32,260 nucleotides of DNA, taken from contig DASUFE010000034.1 in assembly GCA_036274675.1 (NCBI GenBank), forward strand, positions 1 through 32,260. Direction: 5' to 3'. Under the pieces are notes generated by a model, which ran no database searches, had not been told where the DNA came from, and saw only the letters and a program-made list of their open reading frames with translations. Below are positions 1-10,700 of the stretch, piece by piece (the first letter of the stretch is position 1; the number at the start of each line of letters is the position of its first letter). The translations under genes and the position numbers were made by a program. The stretch is from DASUFE01 sp036274675 (GTDB lineage Bacteria > Pseudomonadota > Gammaproteobacteria > HTCC5015).

Positions 1-796
1 GGCCTTGGGGACCGGCATCGCCGACCGCGCCCTTGTCCCCGACGGGGCCTTTGTCGCCAGTCGGACCTTTATCACCGGCAGGGCCTTGGAGACCCATATC
101 GCCGGTCAGACCCTTGTCACCTGTGGGACCTTTGTCTCCCACCGGACCTTTATCTCCAGCGGGACCTTGGGGACCGGCATCACCGACCGCGCCCTTGTCA
201 CCGACGGGGCCTTTGTCGCCAGTCGGACCTTTATCTCCGGCAGGGCCTTGGAGACCCGTATCGCCGGTCAGACCCTTGTCACCTGTGGGGCCTTTGTCTC
301 CCATCGGACCTTTATCTCCGGCAGGACCTTGAGGACCGGCATCGCCGATCGCACCTTTATCACCCGTGGGGCCTTTGTCGCCGGCAGGGCCTTGCGGGCC
401 TGTATCGCCAACTGCGCCTTTATCACCGGTAGCGCCTTTATCTCCAGCGGGGCCTTGGGGACCCGCATCGCCGACCGCGCCCTTGTCCCCGACGGGACCT
501 TTGTCACCAGTCGGACCTTTATCTCCGGCCAAACCTTTAGGACCCGCATCCCCAGTCAGACCCTTGTCACCTGTGGGACCTTTGTCTCCCACCGGACCTT
601 TATCTCCGGCAGGACCTTGAGGACCTGCGTCACCGATGGCACCTTTATCACCCGTGGGGCCTTTGTCACCGACAGGGCCTTTGTCACCAGTGGGACCTTT
701 ATCACCCACAGGACCTTTATCCCCGGTGGGACCTTTGGAGCCAGCTGGACCTTGGGGACCAACAGGACCTTGCGGACCCGCAGGGCCTTGCGGTCC
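1..796 (-). repeat. 81-bp / 162-bp tandem repeats encoding Gly-X-Y triplets
   Basis: The collagen-coding part is built of 81-bp units (27 residues, nine triplets) grouped in 162-bp pairs. For example, the plus-strand marker TTGGAGACC recurs at 86 and 248 (162 bp apart), and its variant TTGAGGACC lies 81 bp further at 329. Units differ mainly at Ala/Pro/Leu and Thr/Val positions. Such arrays commonly change copy number by recombination or slippage. The array is cut by the window edge. Confidence 0.85.
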
Positions 797-1348
797 TTCA
801 ATGCCTTCGCCCGAGCCGATCGTAATATCAAAAGCATCGTTAAAGGGCTCACCGTTGCCGGTGCTGACTTCGAGCAGATAATCGCCGAACTCCAGGCCGG
901 CTGCCGGTAACCATGCGGTAATCAGGGTATCGGTATAGCCGAGTACATAAAGGTCAATGCCAGGGCTGGTTAGGCCTTTGGCCAGCGTAACCTGGGGTTT
1001 GCCTTTGGATCTGAAGCCTTCGCCGTGGATATAAATCTCATTTTCTTCGGTGAAGACCTTTGTAATCAGAACTTTTTTAGAGCTGTTGCCGGCACCGCCG
1101 TTGCTACTGCTGCTACTAGTGCTACTGCTGCTGCTACTACTACTGCTGCTGCTGCTGCCTCCGTGACCATTATCGTTATCATGATCGCAATCGCGATGGT
1201 CGCCCTGATCATGGCCTTTGCCATAATGATGGCCGTAGCTGTCATAATAGTCGCGGCCCCCCCCGTTATTGGTAGCCAACGCTGTCGGCGCATGTGCCAG
1301 CACAAGGCTGCACAGGACAGTCGAAAGAATCCGCATTAAGCTGGTCAT
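1..1348 (-). CDS. Collagen-like repeat protein with TIG-like domain, exported (C-terminus beyond window)
   Basis: Open reading frame of 449 codons running off the left edge without a stop. ATG at 1348 follows GGGGAG seven bases upstream. Residues 1-25 are a signal peptide ending in Ala-Leu-Ala. Residues 26-64 are Gly/His/Asp-rich. Residues 65-82 are 17 Ser and one Thr. About 93-180 resembles an IPT/TIG beta-sandwich (HGEGF near its start, pattern ending VSTGNGEPF...DITIG). From residue 185 every third residue is Gly to the window edge, at least 88 triplets, mostly GDK, GPT, GPV, GAV, GPQ and GPA. Bacterial collagen-like proteins of this type form trimeric surface stalks or secreted fibres; that role is inferred here. 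The gene diverges from the giant DUF11 gene. A 301-codon plus-strand frame over the repeats is an antisense shadow. Length and C-terminal anchor are unknown. Confidence 0.85.
   Translation of the reverse strand, partial: MTSLMRILSTVLCSLVLAHAPTALATNNGGGRDYYDSYGHHYGKGHDQGDHRDCDHDNDNGHGGSSSSSSSSSSSSTSSSSSNGGAGNSSKKVLITKVFTEENEIYIHGEGFRSKGKPQVTLAKGLTSPGIDLYVLGYTDTLITAWLPAAGLEFGDYLLEVSTGNGEPFNDAFDITIGSGEGIEGPQGPAGPQGPVGPQGPAGSKGPTGDKGPVGDKGPTGDKGPVGDKGPTGDKGAIGDAGPQGPAGDKGPVGDKGPTGDKGLTGDAGPKGLAGDKGPTGDKGPVGDKGAVGDAGPQGPAGDKGATGDKGAVGDTGPQGPAGDKGPTGDKGAIGDAGPQGPAGDKGPMGDKGPTGDKGLTGDTGLQGPAGDKGPTGDKGPVGDKGAVGDAGPQGPAGDKGPVGDKGPTGDKGLTGDMGLQGPAGDKGPTGDKGPVGDKGAVGDAGPQG
1103..1156 (-). repeat. AGC/AGT trinucleotide tract (poly-serine linker)
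   Basis: Eighteen consecutive codons, all AGC or AGT apart from one ACT, encode a Ser17-Thr1 run between the Gly/His-rich N-terminus and the TIG-like domain of the collagen-like protein. The mixture of AGC and AGT blocks looks like an expanded and partly decayed microsatellite. It probably works as a flexible linker. Confidence 0.85.
1257..1264 (-). repeat. G8 homopolymer tract just after the signal peptide of the collagen-like gene
   Basis: Eight consecutive G on the coding strand lie in codons 29-31 (GGG GGG GGC), four codons after the predicted signal-peptide cleavage site. A single-base slip would shift the frame of the whole mature protein. Tracts of this length in surface-protein genes can be phase-variable contingency sites. 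In this copy the tract is in frame. Confidence 0.6.
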
Positions 1349-1763
1349 GGCTTATCTCCCCAATGATCCATATATGTTTTGCCCCCCATAGGCAGGGCGT
1401 GACTATATCAATAGTAGTAGATGAGGGGAAACCCGTGTTTTGAGTTGGCTCACAATTTGATGGGTAAAAGCCGCATTTCCGACAGTCGAGGGGGTTTTCC
1501 AGACGGACGGGTTGCCCCTTTATTTTGGTATCTGTGTTCTCACGAGGCTTTGTTTATAATACGCGCCGCTTTGAGGGTGTGAACCGATCCTCAATTTGGC
1601 CGGATTTTGTCAGATTTACCGGCCGCCCCATCCTTAAAACCCAGTGGAAACAATTATTTAGGGCTAGTTTAGGTTGATATCTGAGGGTTGCTTCACGGTA
1701 AGTTTGGGCGGGACGAATTAGACTTTGCCGCGCCCATGCGACTGGGCCGATGATGAGGGAAAG
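1349..1763. promoter_or_regulatory. Intergenic region between divergent genes, candidate promoter for the DUF11 gene
   Basis: No convincing coding sequence was found in this 415-bp gap. It is visibly AT-richer than the genes on either side. A perfect TATAAT lies at 1555-1560 on the plus strand with only a poor -35 match (CTGTGT at 1532-1537, 17-bp spacing). Transcription from there would give a leader of about 200 bases before the giant gene. A ribosome site, GAGGGA at 1755-1760, precedes the GTG at 1764. On the minus strand, GGGGAG precedes the ATG at 1348, but I found no clear promoter hexamers. Confidence 0.4.
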
Positions 1764-4700
1764 GTGAGTAGTAGTTTTTACAAAAAACCCGCTCTGCGGC
1801 GGTATGCGCGCGCGCGGGTCATAGCCGGTTTTTTCGCGTTGTGCTGCGCCGCACCTGCATCGGCCGCGCCTCTCATCTCCATCAGTACTTCATTTACCGC
1901 GGCCGATTCAGCCCGCAATGCCGTGGCGATCCCTTATATGGATTCGGGCGGTGTCTGGGATGGCAACGCCGAAGTTACGAATACGACCGGCGATACTTTT
2001 AGTATCACGATCAGTAACAGCGCGGCTGGTGCACCGGATCCGCTGGTAAATGATGTTGCGTTTGACATAGACCTTACTGTTGATGTGCCTGCGGGCTTCC
2101 GCCTTCCCTTCGCGTTGTCTTATCCGGTGATTGCCAGTAACAGCGGCGGCGGTGCCAATTGCACGGCGCCCAGTGGTGTTACCGCAAGCCAGTCCGGTAA
2201 TACCATCAACTTCGATTTTCCAGCCGACGTCAATTTGCCGGCACAAAGCGGCGCCGCACAGCCCTGTCGCTATACCTTCAGTTTCGGCCTGACGACCTCG
2301 GATGTCGCGCCCTTTGTCGCCACCGGCACGTACACCCTGAATTACCGTTTCAGCTATAACCAAACCGACAACAACGCCGCTTCCCAACAGATTGCGACTG
2401 CCAGCCGGGATGTACCCGTGAAACGCGGCGACCTGATCGTGACCAAGACCGCAGTCCCGAATCCCGGGGATACGAACGGAGCCTACGCCGATGGCGAAAC
2501 CGCGGAATGGACGGTATCGCTATTCAATAACGGTAGCGGCGGTACTTTTGCCGCGACAGTGGTCGATACGCTAAATGCCAATTTCGATGCGGCAACGCTG
2601 CAGCTTACGCCGCCTGCGTCGCCTTCCGGCGCACCCTTCCCCGTGCCACAAGGAGTCAATCAGTACACTCTTAATTATCTGCAGCGGGGACAGCAGGTTG
2701 ATATCGCAGTGCGGGCCCGGGTGGCAGTCCCCGCGGGCGCCACCAGTTGCCCGGATCTGCGTAACAATGTCACTGCTGAGGATCGTCTGGGAAATACCAG
2801 TTCCGCGTTTGCTTCGGTGGAGCTCGACCTGCAGGATCCTTTGCTCGATTACACGCCGGACAATTTCACGATTGACTTCGGTACTCCGACCACGGTCGAT
2901 TTCGATGTCAGCAACACGGGCTCCGGCACCGCGCGCAATGTCGAGCTCGCGGTCGGCGGGCTCGCCGGGATCTCGATCTCGAATGTTTCGGCGCAGTGGA
3001 TCTACGACGTTCCCACCGCCACCTTTATTTACCTTGGCCCGGATATGATCGCCGGCAGCGGTGATGAAGTTATAGCGGCGGGCGCTTCGGTCCCGCTGCA
3101 GTTTGACGCCTCGATGAATACCTGCGGCGGACCGACCGGAGGATTCCTGGTCTGGACACCGCGGTATGAAAATATCTGCGGCCTGGCCTTCACGCCGCCG
3201 ATCCGCAATACGACGTACAGCGTAAATAATTTCCCAAACCTCACGCTCAACAAGAGCGTCGCGCCCACAGCGACCAACTTCGGAGTTCCTGCCAGCTATA
3301 CGATCAGCCTGTCCGGTTCCAACATCGCGGCATTGGCAAGTGTGCCCGGTGCTGATAACGACTGGCGAGTGACTGACACCTTCCCTGCCGGAGTGGGTGG
3401 CGGCAATATCCCTGCGGTGCCCGCCGGCACCATTATTACCATTGGCGGCACGACTTATACCGATGCCGACGCCAATATTGCCGTAACAGCGGGTGATACG
3501 ATTGTTTGGGAAGGCGACCAGAGCGACTTGCTGCCCGCGCCGCCTTCGATCACGGTCAACTTCACCGTCGATAGCGCCAATTATTGTCCGCCGGATCCGC
3601 CGGTTACTTTCACCAACACCGCCACGCTGCAGTATCCCTCATGCGGCTTCAATGTCGCCGATTCCGCGCCGGTGCTGGTGAATGACAGCCCCGTCGATAC
3701 CGTCGTAAACGTGTTCAGCCTGGCGGGAGGAATGAATCCGCCCTTTGAAACGGGACGCCCCGATACCGATCTGATCCCGGACAACGAGCCAAACGAGGGT
3801 GAACGCATTACCTTCAGCGCCAGCTACCCGTTCCCAGCGGGATATCCCGGCCAGTGGTCGGGTTCCGCCTTTGCGGCGGAAATGGGCACTGGAACCGGCG
3901 GTCTCGCCGGCAGGCCGCTGCAGTTGGCCTTCTCCGACAGCAACGGCAACGACGTGCCGGACACCGCTGAAATCACGGGTGTTACCGTCGAGGTAATCAA
4001 CCCCAACGGCGCCGGCTTTCCGTTGACCAACCTGCCGGTCGGCACAGGCGCCGGCGAAGTCACGATCAATCCAGGTGGGGATATTGAGATTTCAGATCTC
4101 GGCTTCATCGAAGCGGTTGTGGGCTCCCCAAGCATGGCGGAAATGACCCTCAACATCACCTATACCGTGACCGCCCCGGAAGGCAATCTGGATGCGAATC
4201 TGCAGCCGGCGGATGACAGTAACATCGGGATTTTCGATGAGCGTGTGCACCTGACCGTCGCCGGCGATAATACAAGCTGCGCCGGCAATAACGAATTTGT
4301 GCAGGGAGTGGGCGTCGCGCTGGCGCGCGCGGACGTGTTCCTTTTCGGCGATATCGACTCCACCAATGACGCGGGCGCCTGCGGAATAACGACGGCGAGT
4401 GTGGATGTATTCGGACCGCAGGCAGGTACCCTGAGCGCCGACAATATCCGCATCCTGCTACAGAGCACCGACTATGCGCTGCCGACAAATGCAGCCGATT
4501 TCAGTATAGGCGGCGCGGGTAACCTGGCGTCACTCAATCCGACCATCACTTTCCCGACACCCGGACAGACGGTGCAGATCGAGGTTACCCCGAACGACGG
4601 CGATAACCTGGAGGATTTGTCGCGCATTACCTTCCCTATCACGTTGAACGGCGGCGCGCCGGGACGTGACATACAGGCCAGTATCTATTTCGACAGCAAG

Positions 4701-7700
4701 CATACCTCGCCCGATTTCAGCGCCGCGATCGACGGCGACGAAGACTATACGAATGCGAGTGTCCTCAGCGGCCCGGTGCAGACCGCCAACTTGAATGTGA
4801 GCTTCTTCCCGCCGAATGTAATCCTCGGCGACCCGACCGAGTTTGCCGATGTCGATGGCGTCCCGGGACAGGAAGGTGTGTTCAGCTGGCGGGTGCGCAT
4901 CACCAACGTTGGCGCCAGCACTCTTTCTAATTACGTCTTTACGAACGAAGTGCCGCCAGGATTTCTGCCGTACCGCAGCGGCGGGCCCAATGCTTCCAAC
5001 CCGCCGGCGGATCCGGGTCTGCTGACGGATCCGCTCATGGTCTGGAGCAGCCTGCCGGCGCTGGCGCCGGGCGCCTCGACTGAGATCAAGGTTGCCATCG
5101 GTCTCGCCCGGAGCGCCGGTTGCAATGTCGGCAACCCCAACCAGACGACCATTTACTTTGGCTGCACGAACGGCACCGCTCTTTATAACCAGTCGGGTCC
5201 GACCATCGATTTCCCGGTAATTGACCTGGAACTGGATCATCGTGACAACAGCAGTTACTGCGAATTGTGTCGCGAGGGCAGCGTCGATCTCGATGTCCGG
5301 AACGAAGGCGCTTCGGACCTGTACAACGTCACGGTCACCGAGAGTCTCGCCGGCTCAGGCCTGGAATATGTTCCCGGCAGTACAGAAGTATCCGTTGAAG
5401 GCGGCAGTGGTTTCGTCGCCGTCGCCGACCATCCGATGACAACCCCGACCCAGATCGTGTGGGATCCAAGCGTAATCGCGGACCTGGGACGGCTTTATTC
5501 CGACCTGGTCGATACACCGCCTTCGCAGCTTACAATCCGTTTCCAGGTGCGCTCGTCGGATGCCAATCCGGAGAACTTGCTGAGCGCCACCCGTAATATC
5601 AGCGCCAGCGCCCACTTCGATCTTTTCTGCGGTGACCCGGGAGTCGCCCCGGCCGTGGACAATTTCAAGGTGCCGCTGCATCAGCCGCAGCCGACGGTGG
5701 ACAAGCAGGGCCGTAACTACTCGGCGCGTCAGGCCGGCGCACAGTATTCGGATCCGGTGTTCGGCGGCACCGACGACGTGCTGGTGTGGCGGGTGGACGT
5801 GCAGAATTCCGGAATCAGCTCATCGGCCGATCTGGAAGACCTGCTGGTGAACGATACCATCGGCGGCAATTTCAACATGCGCTATATATGCCCGAGCGAG
5901 GCCTCCGCCGCCGCCATGGCGGCCGCGCTGGAAACCGAGCTGTTCGCGGCCAGCCCGGCGCCGGCCCCGCTTGCGCCGTGTATCCTCTATAACCCCTTGA
6001 ACCCTCCGCTCGATGTCGATGATCCTTTCGGCAATCCGGCGAACGACGAGCCGGGCGCTCATATCGATGCGACGGCAGGCGAGAGCGCCTACACCTATTA
6101 TGTGGGCGAGGTCGCGGCCCTCTGTCAGAACCACAATAACAGCGCCAATATCGAGTGGGGCTGCGAGGCTGCATCGCCGCCCGCGGGCGGGATCAGCGCG
6201 CTCACGCCCGGCGTGGTCAATGCCGACGACAGTGACAGCGCGCAGATGAGCACGGAGGTCGACCCGAGCGGAGTTCAGATCCAGCAGACGGTGACCGGGG
6301 TCAATCCATCGCAGGCTGTTGGCACGCGCGGCATCGTCACAGTTACCTTGACCAACAATTCCGGCGGCACCATTCGCAACCTGGTGCTGGCCGATACCGT
6401 GCCCGCGGATTACGAGATTGATCTGACCTCGCTGAACCCGCCGAATGCGCCGTTGGCGGTGAATTCGGCTTATGGCGACTATCCCGGCATCATTGACGGT
6501 TACACGGCGGATACAACCGATCCGACGGCTCCTGAGTTCAGCTTCACCAGCTCCACGCAGGGTACGGTCAATCAGAGCCGCCTGCTGCGTAATGGCGACC
6601 AGTTGGTGCTGACATTCCAGATCATACGCGTACGGCCTTTCGACGACGTCAACAATCCCGAGATCCGCACCGAGGATCCTTCGACTGCTCCTCCGAGCGA
6701 TCCCGCCTACGCGACGAGCGGATCCAACGCCGTCAGCCTGCAATTTGAAGATACCTGCAGTAATGTCTTCAACAGCAATCCGCCGGCGCTCACGGTTCCC
6801 ATCGATCCGGAGGATATCGACGTCGATATCAACCCGACGGATCCGAACCTGGTTTACATATTAAGCGATCCGGCCGCGACCCTGCTGCTGGATGTGGTGG
6901 TGACGAACAACGGCGGTCACGACGCCTCCAATTACGACACCTGGGTCACGATCGGCAACGGCATCGAAATCGTCGGCGGCCTGCCGGCCGGTTGCACGGG
7001 TCCGGTCGCGCCGCCCGCCGAAATCGGCGAGCCGCCGGCCAACCCCGGCGGCATAATGCCGCCTGCTTATGATCCGGCGGCGTCCCTGACTTACCGTTGC
7101 GTGCTCAACGAACCGTTGCCGCCGGGGCAGTTCGATACTTTCGCCTTCACCGTACAGCGCGCGACGCCGCTCGGGGTGTCGGGCGACCTGACCTTCCGCG
7201 CCGACTCGCTGGGTAGAACGGTTCTGAGCGACGGCAACGATCCGCCGGATCACGGCGCCGCCGGTTACCCTTACTATTCGAAGGACAACATCCTGGCGCG
7301 CATTATCGGCTTCAACCTGCGCAAGGGGTTGAGCGGCGATTGCAGCGAGGATAATCCGCCGCCGGTGAATAACAACCGCGTGCTGATCGGCGAGGAGTGC
7401 ACGCTGCGCGTCGAGGCCGAGTGGTTCGGCTTCGCGACGCCCGGCTTCGGTAATGTCGAGATCCGCAACGCGCGTATTTACGAGGGCTCGACTGCCAACA
7501 ACCCGCCCGCGCTGGAAGCCGTTCCCGCAACGGATCCGCCGAATCTGCCGGATGCGCTGGACGGTCAGGGCTTGGTCGGCGTCACCTTTAATAATACAGC
7601 GGGCGTCACAGTGGACGTACAGAATCCGCCGGCGCCCGCGGCGCTGGCCGAAACCGGGCTGGCCTGGCGCCTGAATAATATTCAGGCGGTGGGCAATACG

Positions 7701-10700
7701 GAGGAGAGCTTCATAGCGAACCTCCGGTTCCGCACGCTCAACGATCCGGTAAACAGCTCGGCCGCGCCCAACGTGCATGCCGCCTTACGGACCGACGAGG
7801 TGAACGCGCGGTTCGATGTTTATTTCACCGGCACCGGGGAGAGTTACACATTCGATGAGAATTCGGGAGGCTATCCGCCGCAATCGCTGCGCGATGAAGG
7901 CTTGCGCATCATCGAACCGCAAGTGACCCTGACCAAGGAAGTCTGCAACGAGTCGATATCGATCGCCGTCAACCCGGCGAACTCGGGCGCCAACTGCACG
8001 CCCTTCGTGTCGGCGCCCGCCACGCTGAGCGGCGACTCGGACGATTCCTTTATATACCGCCTGCGGGCCAGCAACCAGAACGCGGCCGGCGGTTTCCAGC
8101 GCGCGCCGGCTTTCGATCTCTCGATCGACGATGCCGCCGATTCGAGCGACCAGATGGCGCCTCTCGACTTTACAAGCGACGGCCTCGATAACGACGGCGA
8201 CGGTGCGATTGACGGCGCGGACGCGGACGGCGAGGGCACGGTGGACGATCTCGTCCTGCTCAACGGCGATGCGGCGAATATCCATTTCAGCGGTGCGAAC
8301 AGCGCGGCGCTCACCCGCCTCGATCCCGGCGCCACCGCGACGCTGCTGTACCGTGCGCAGCTGGCCGGTACGGTCACGCCCACGCAGCAGTTGACCAATA
8401 CCGCCAGCGGCAGTTACGACAGCCTGCCAGGCGCGGCCGGGGCCCAGTCCGCGCCTCAGGGTGCGAGTGGCGCCCTGACCGGCGCACGCGTGTATAACCT
8501 GGCGCCGGCGCAGGCGACCATTGAAATCGACAACATCATGGTCAACCCCGGTTCGAAGGAATATCCCGATACCTCGCGCCGCGATGCCGGGCTGGTCCCC
8601 GGCGTCTGTGTTTCGCCCTGCGTCGACGAAAACGTGGTGATCGGCGAAGAGGTGCTGGTGGAACTGGAATTCACTCTGCCGCTGTCGCAACTGCGGCAGT
8701 TCTCGGTCGAGGATAATCTGCCGCCCGGCATGGAATGCGTCGAGGCGATGGATATCGCTCTTCCGGCGTTCAATCCGCCGGGCGTCGATCCCGGATTCAC
8801 TCCGGGCGGAACCTTCCCGGCCGGGACCTGCAACGCGACCCAGGTGCGCTGGGATCTCAGTACCGCGGGCGACCAGACCTTGCAGGGCAGCGGCGCCGTC
8901 ACGCAATACACGGTGCAGGCGCGGTTTATCGCGCGCGTGAGCAATATCGCGTCCAATGTGGACGGAGTGGTGATCCGCAACGGCGGCACGACCGCGGGCG
9001 GCGGCACCGACGTTTTCGTGACCTACCGCGACGCCAGCAATACCCTGGTCACCATTCCCATCGCGGAAGCCAGGCTCACCGTGCAGGAGCCGAGCCTGCA
9101 GCTGACCAAGACCATGGCCCCGGTCGCACCCAATGTCAGCGTGGACGCGGTAGACACTATCAATGTCACCGTGCAGATACAGAACAGCGGTACTTCCCCG
9201 GCCTATAACATCCAGTTGCAGGATACGCTCGATACGAACCTGAGTTTCCTCAACGGCAGCCTCGGCGGCGCCAACCCGCCGGACAGCGTGGATCTCACGA
9301 ATCCGGCGCAGCCGCGCTTTATTTATAATGCGAACAATCCGTTGCCGGCGGCCACCACTTTCACATTCACATATCAGATGCGGGCCGACAGCGACGTGCA
9401 GCCGCTCGAGGTTCTCAGCAACTCTTTGAGCGCGCGCTTTACCTCCTTGCCGGATAACACCGTGGCGCTGAACGGCGCTGGCATGATCGGGGGCGACGGC
9501 GCGGCGGACGGCATGCGCATCGGATATCTGCCGCCCTTCGCCGGCAGCGATCCGCTCAATGATTATGAGGCGCAAACGACAGCCAGCCTGACCGTGCCCG
9601 GCCTCAACATCGTGAAAAACGATCTGGACCCGGGCGTGGTGCCGACCATCGGGGTACGCAAGCACTTCCAGATCGTCATCAATCTGCCGGAAAGCGTGGC
9701 TAACGGAGTATCGGTCACGGACAATCTCGCCGCCGGCGATACCAGTTTCGTGCTGGAGAACGATGCCGGTTTCGATGTCACCTACAGTCTGCAGGATATT
9801 ACGAGTATCAATGGAGTTTCGGTCGGCACGCTTACGACGCCCGAGGCCCTGGAAGCCGCGCTGGTCGCCTTCACCGGCGTCGATGAAGCGACCGGGCCGG
9901 TCACCTGGAATTTCGGCACCGTCGTCACCGCGAACGAGGATGATGCTGCGGTCAACAACGTCAATCCGCGGATCGTGATCGACTACTACGCGCGCGTCGC
10001 GAACGATTCCGCCACGGTCGCGGGCGTCGACCTGGAAAACGCGGCGGAAACGGATTTCAACGACGGCGAGACCGGAACTCCCACGCCGCCTGTAGTCGCG
10101 CCGCCGGTGCCTCCAGTCACCGTGGTCGAACCCGATCTGCAGGTGGACAAACAGTTCATCGACCTGGCGCCGCCCACGCCCGCGGGAACCGTGATCCAGG
10201 GCCAGGCCGCGGAGTTCCAGATTCTGGTCGCGAACGTCGGCGGCTCGGCGGCATGGGACGCGACCATCGTCGACATGTTGCCGAACCGCACCGACGCGGA
10301 CCTGCCGGGCGGCATGTGCGGCGCGGCGCCGACGATCACGCAGATCGAGGTCAACGGACGAGCGCTGGTTCCCGGCACGGATTACACCGCGAGCTTTACG
10401 CCGCCCGCGAGCGCCGCCGACCTCTATTGCAGTTACACCATCGTGCTGACGCCGGAGGACAGCGGCGCGCCGAACGACAACGCGCGCATCGAGCCGGGTG
10501 AAACCCTGCTGATCCGCTATCAGACCGTGACGGATATAGGCACGCCCAACAATTCCAGCCTGACCAATGTCGCGGGCGCCACCCGCTGGTTCAGCCTGGA
10601 TACCGACGGCGTGACCGTGCCGCCTGAAGTCCGCGAGTATGACCGCACGCTGACCTTGCGGCCGGATCCGAACCCGGGCACGGTCGGCATCGACGATCAT

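Noticed and set aside
1..800. Short regular repeats considered as a CRISPR array
   Set aside because: The repeats are contiguous, in a coding frame with Gly every third residue, and there are no unique spacers.
5..910. Plus-strand 301-codon frame over the left-edge repeats, Arg/Thr/Phe-rich
   Set aside because: It is the antisense of the collagen-coding repeats; the minus frame has a signal peptide, ribosome site and strict Gly periodicity.
1725..1763. TTG start 13 codons upstream for the giant gene
   Set aside because: It has no ribosome site, and the added acidic residues would precede the basic part of the signal peptide.
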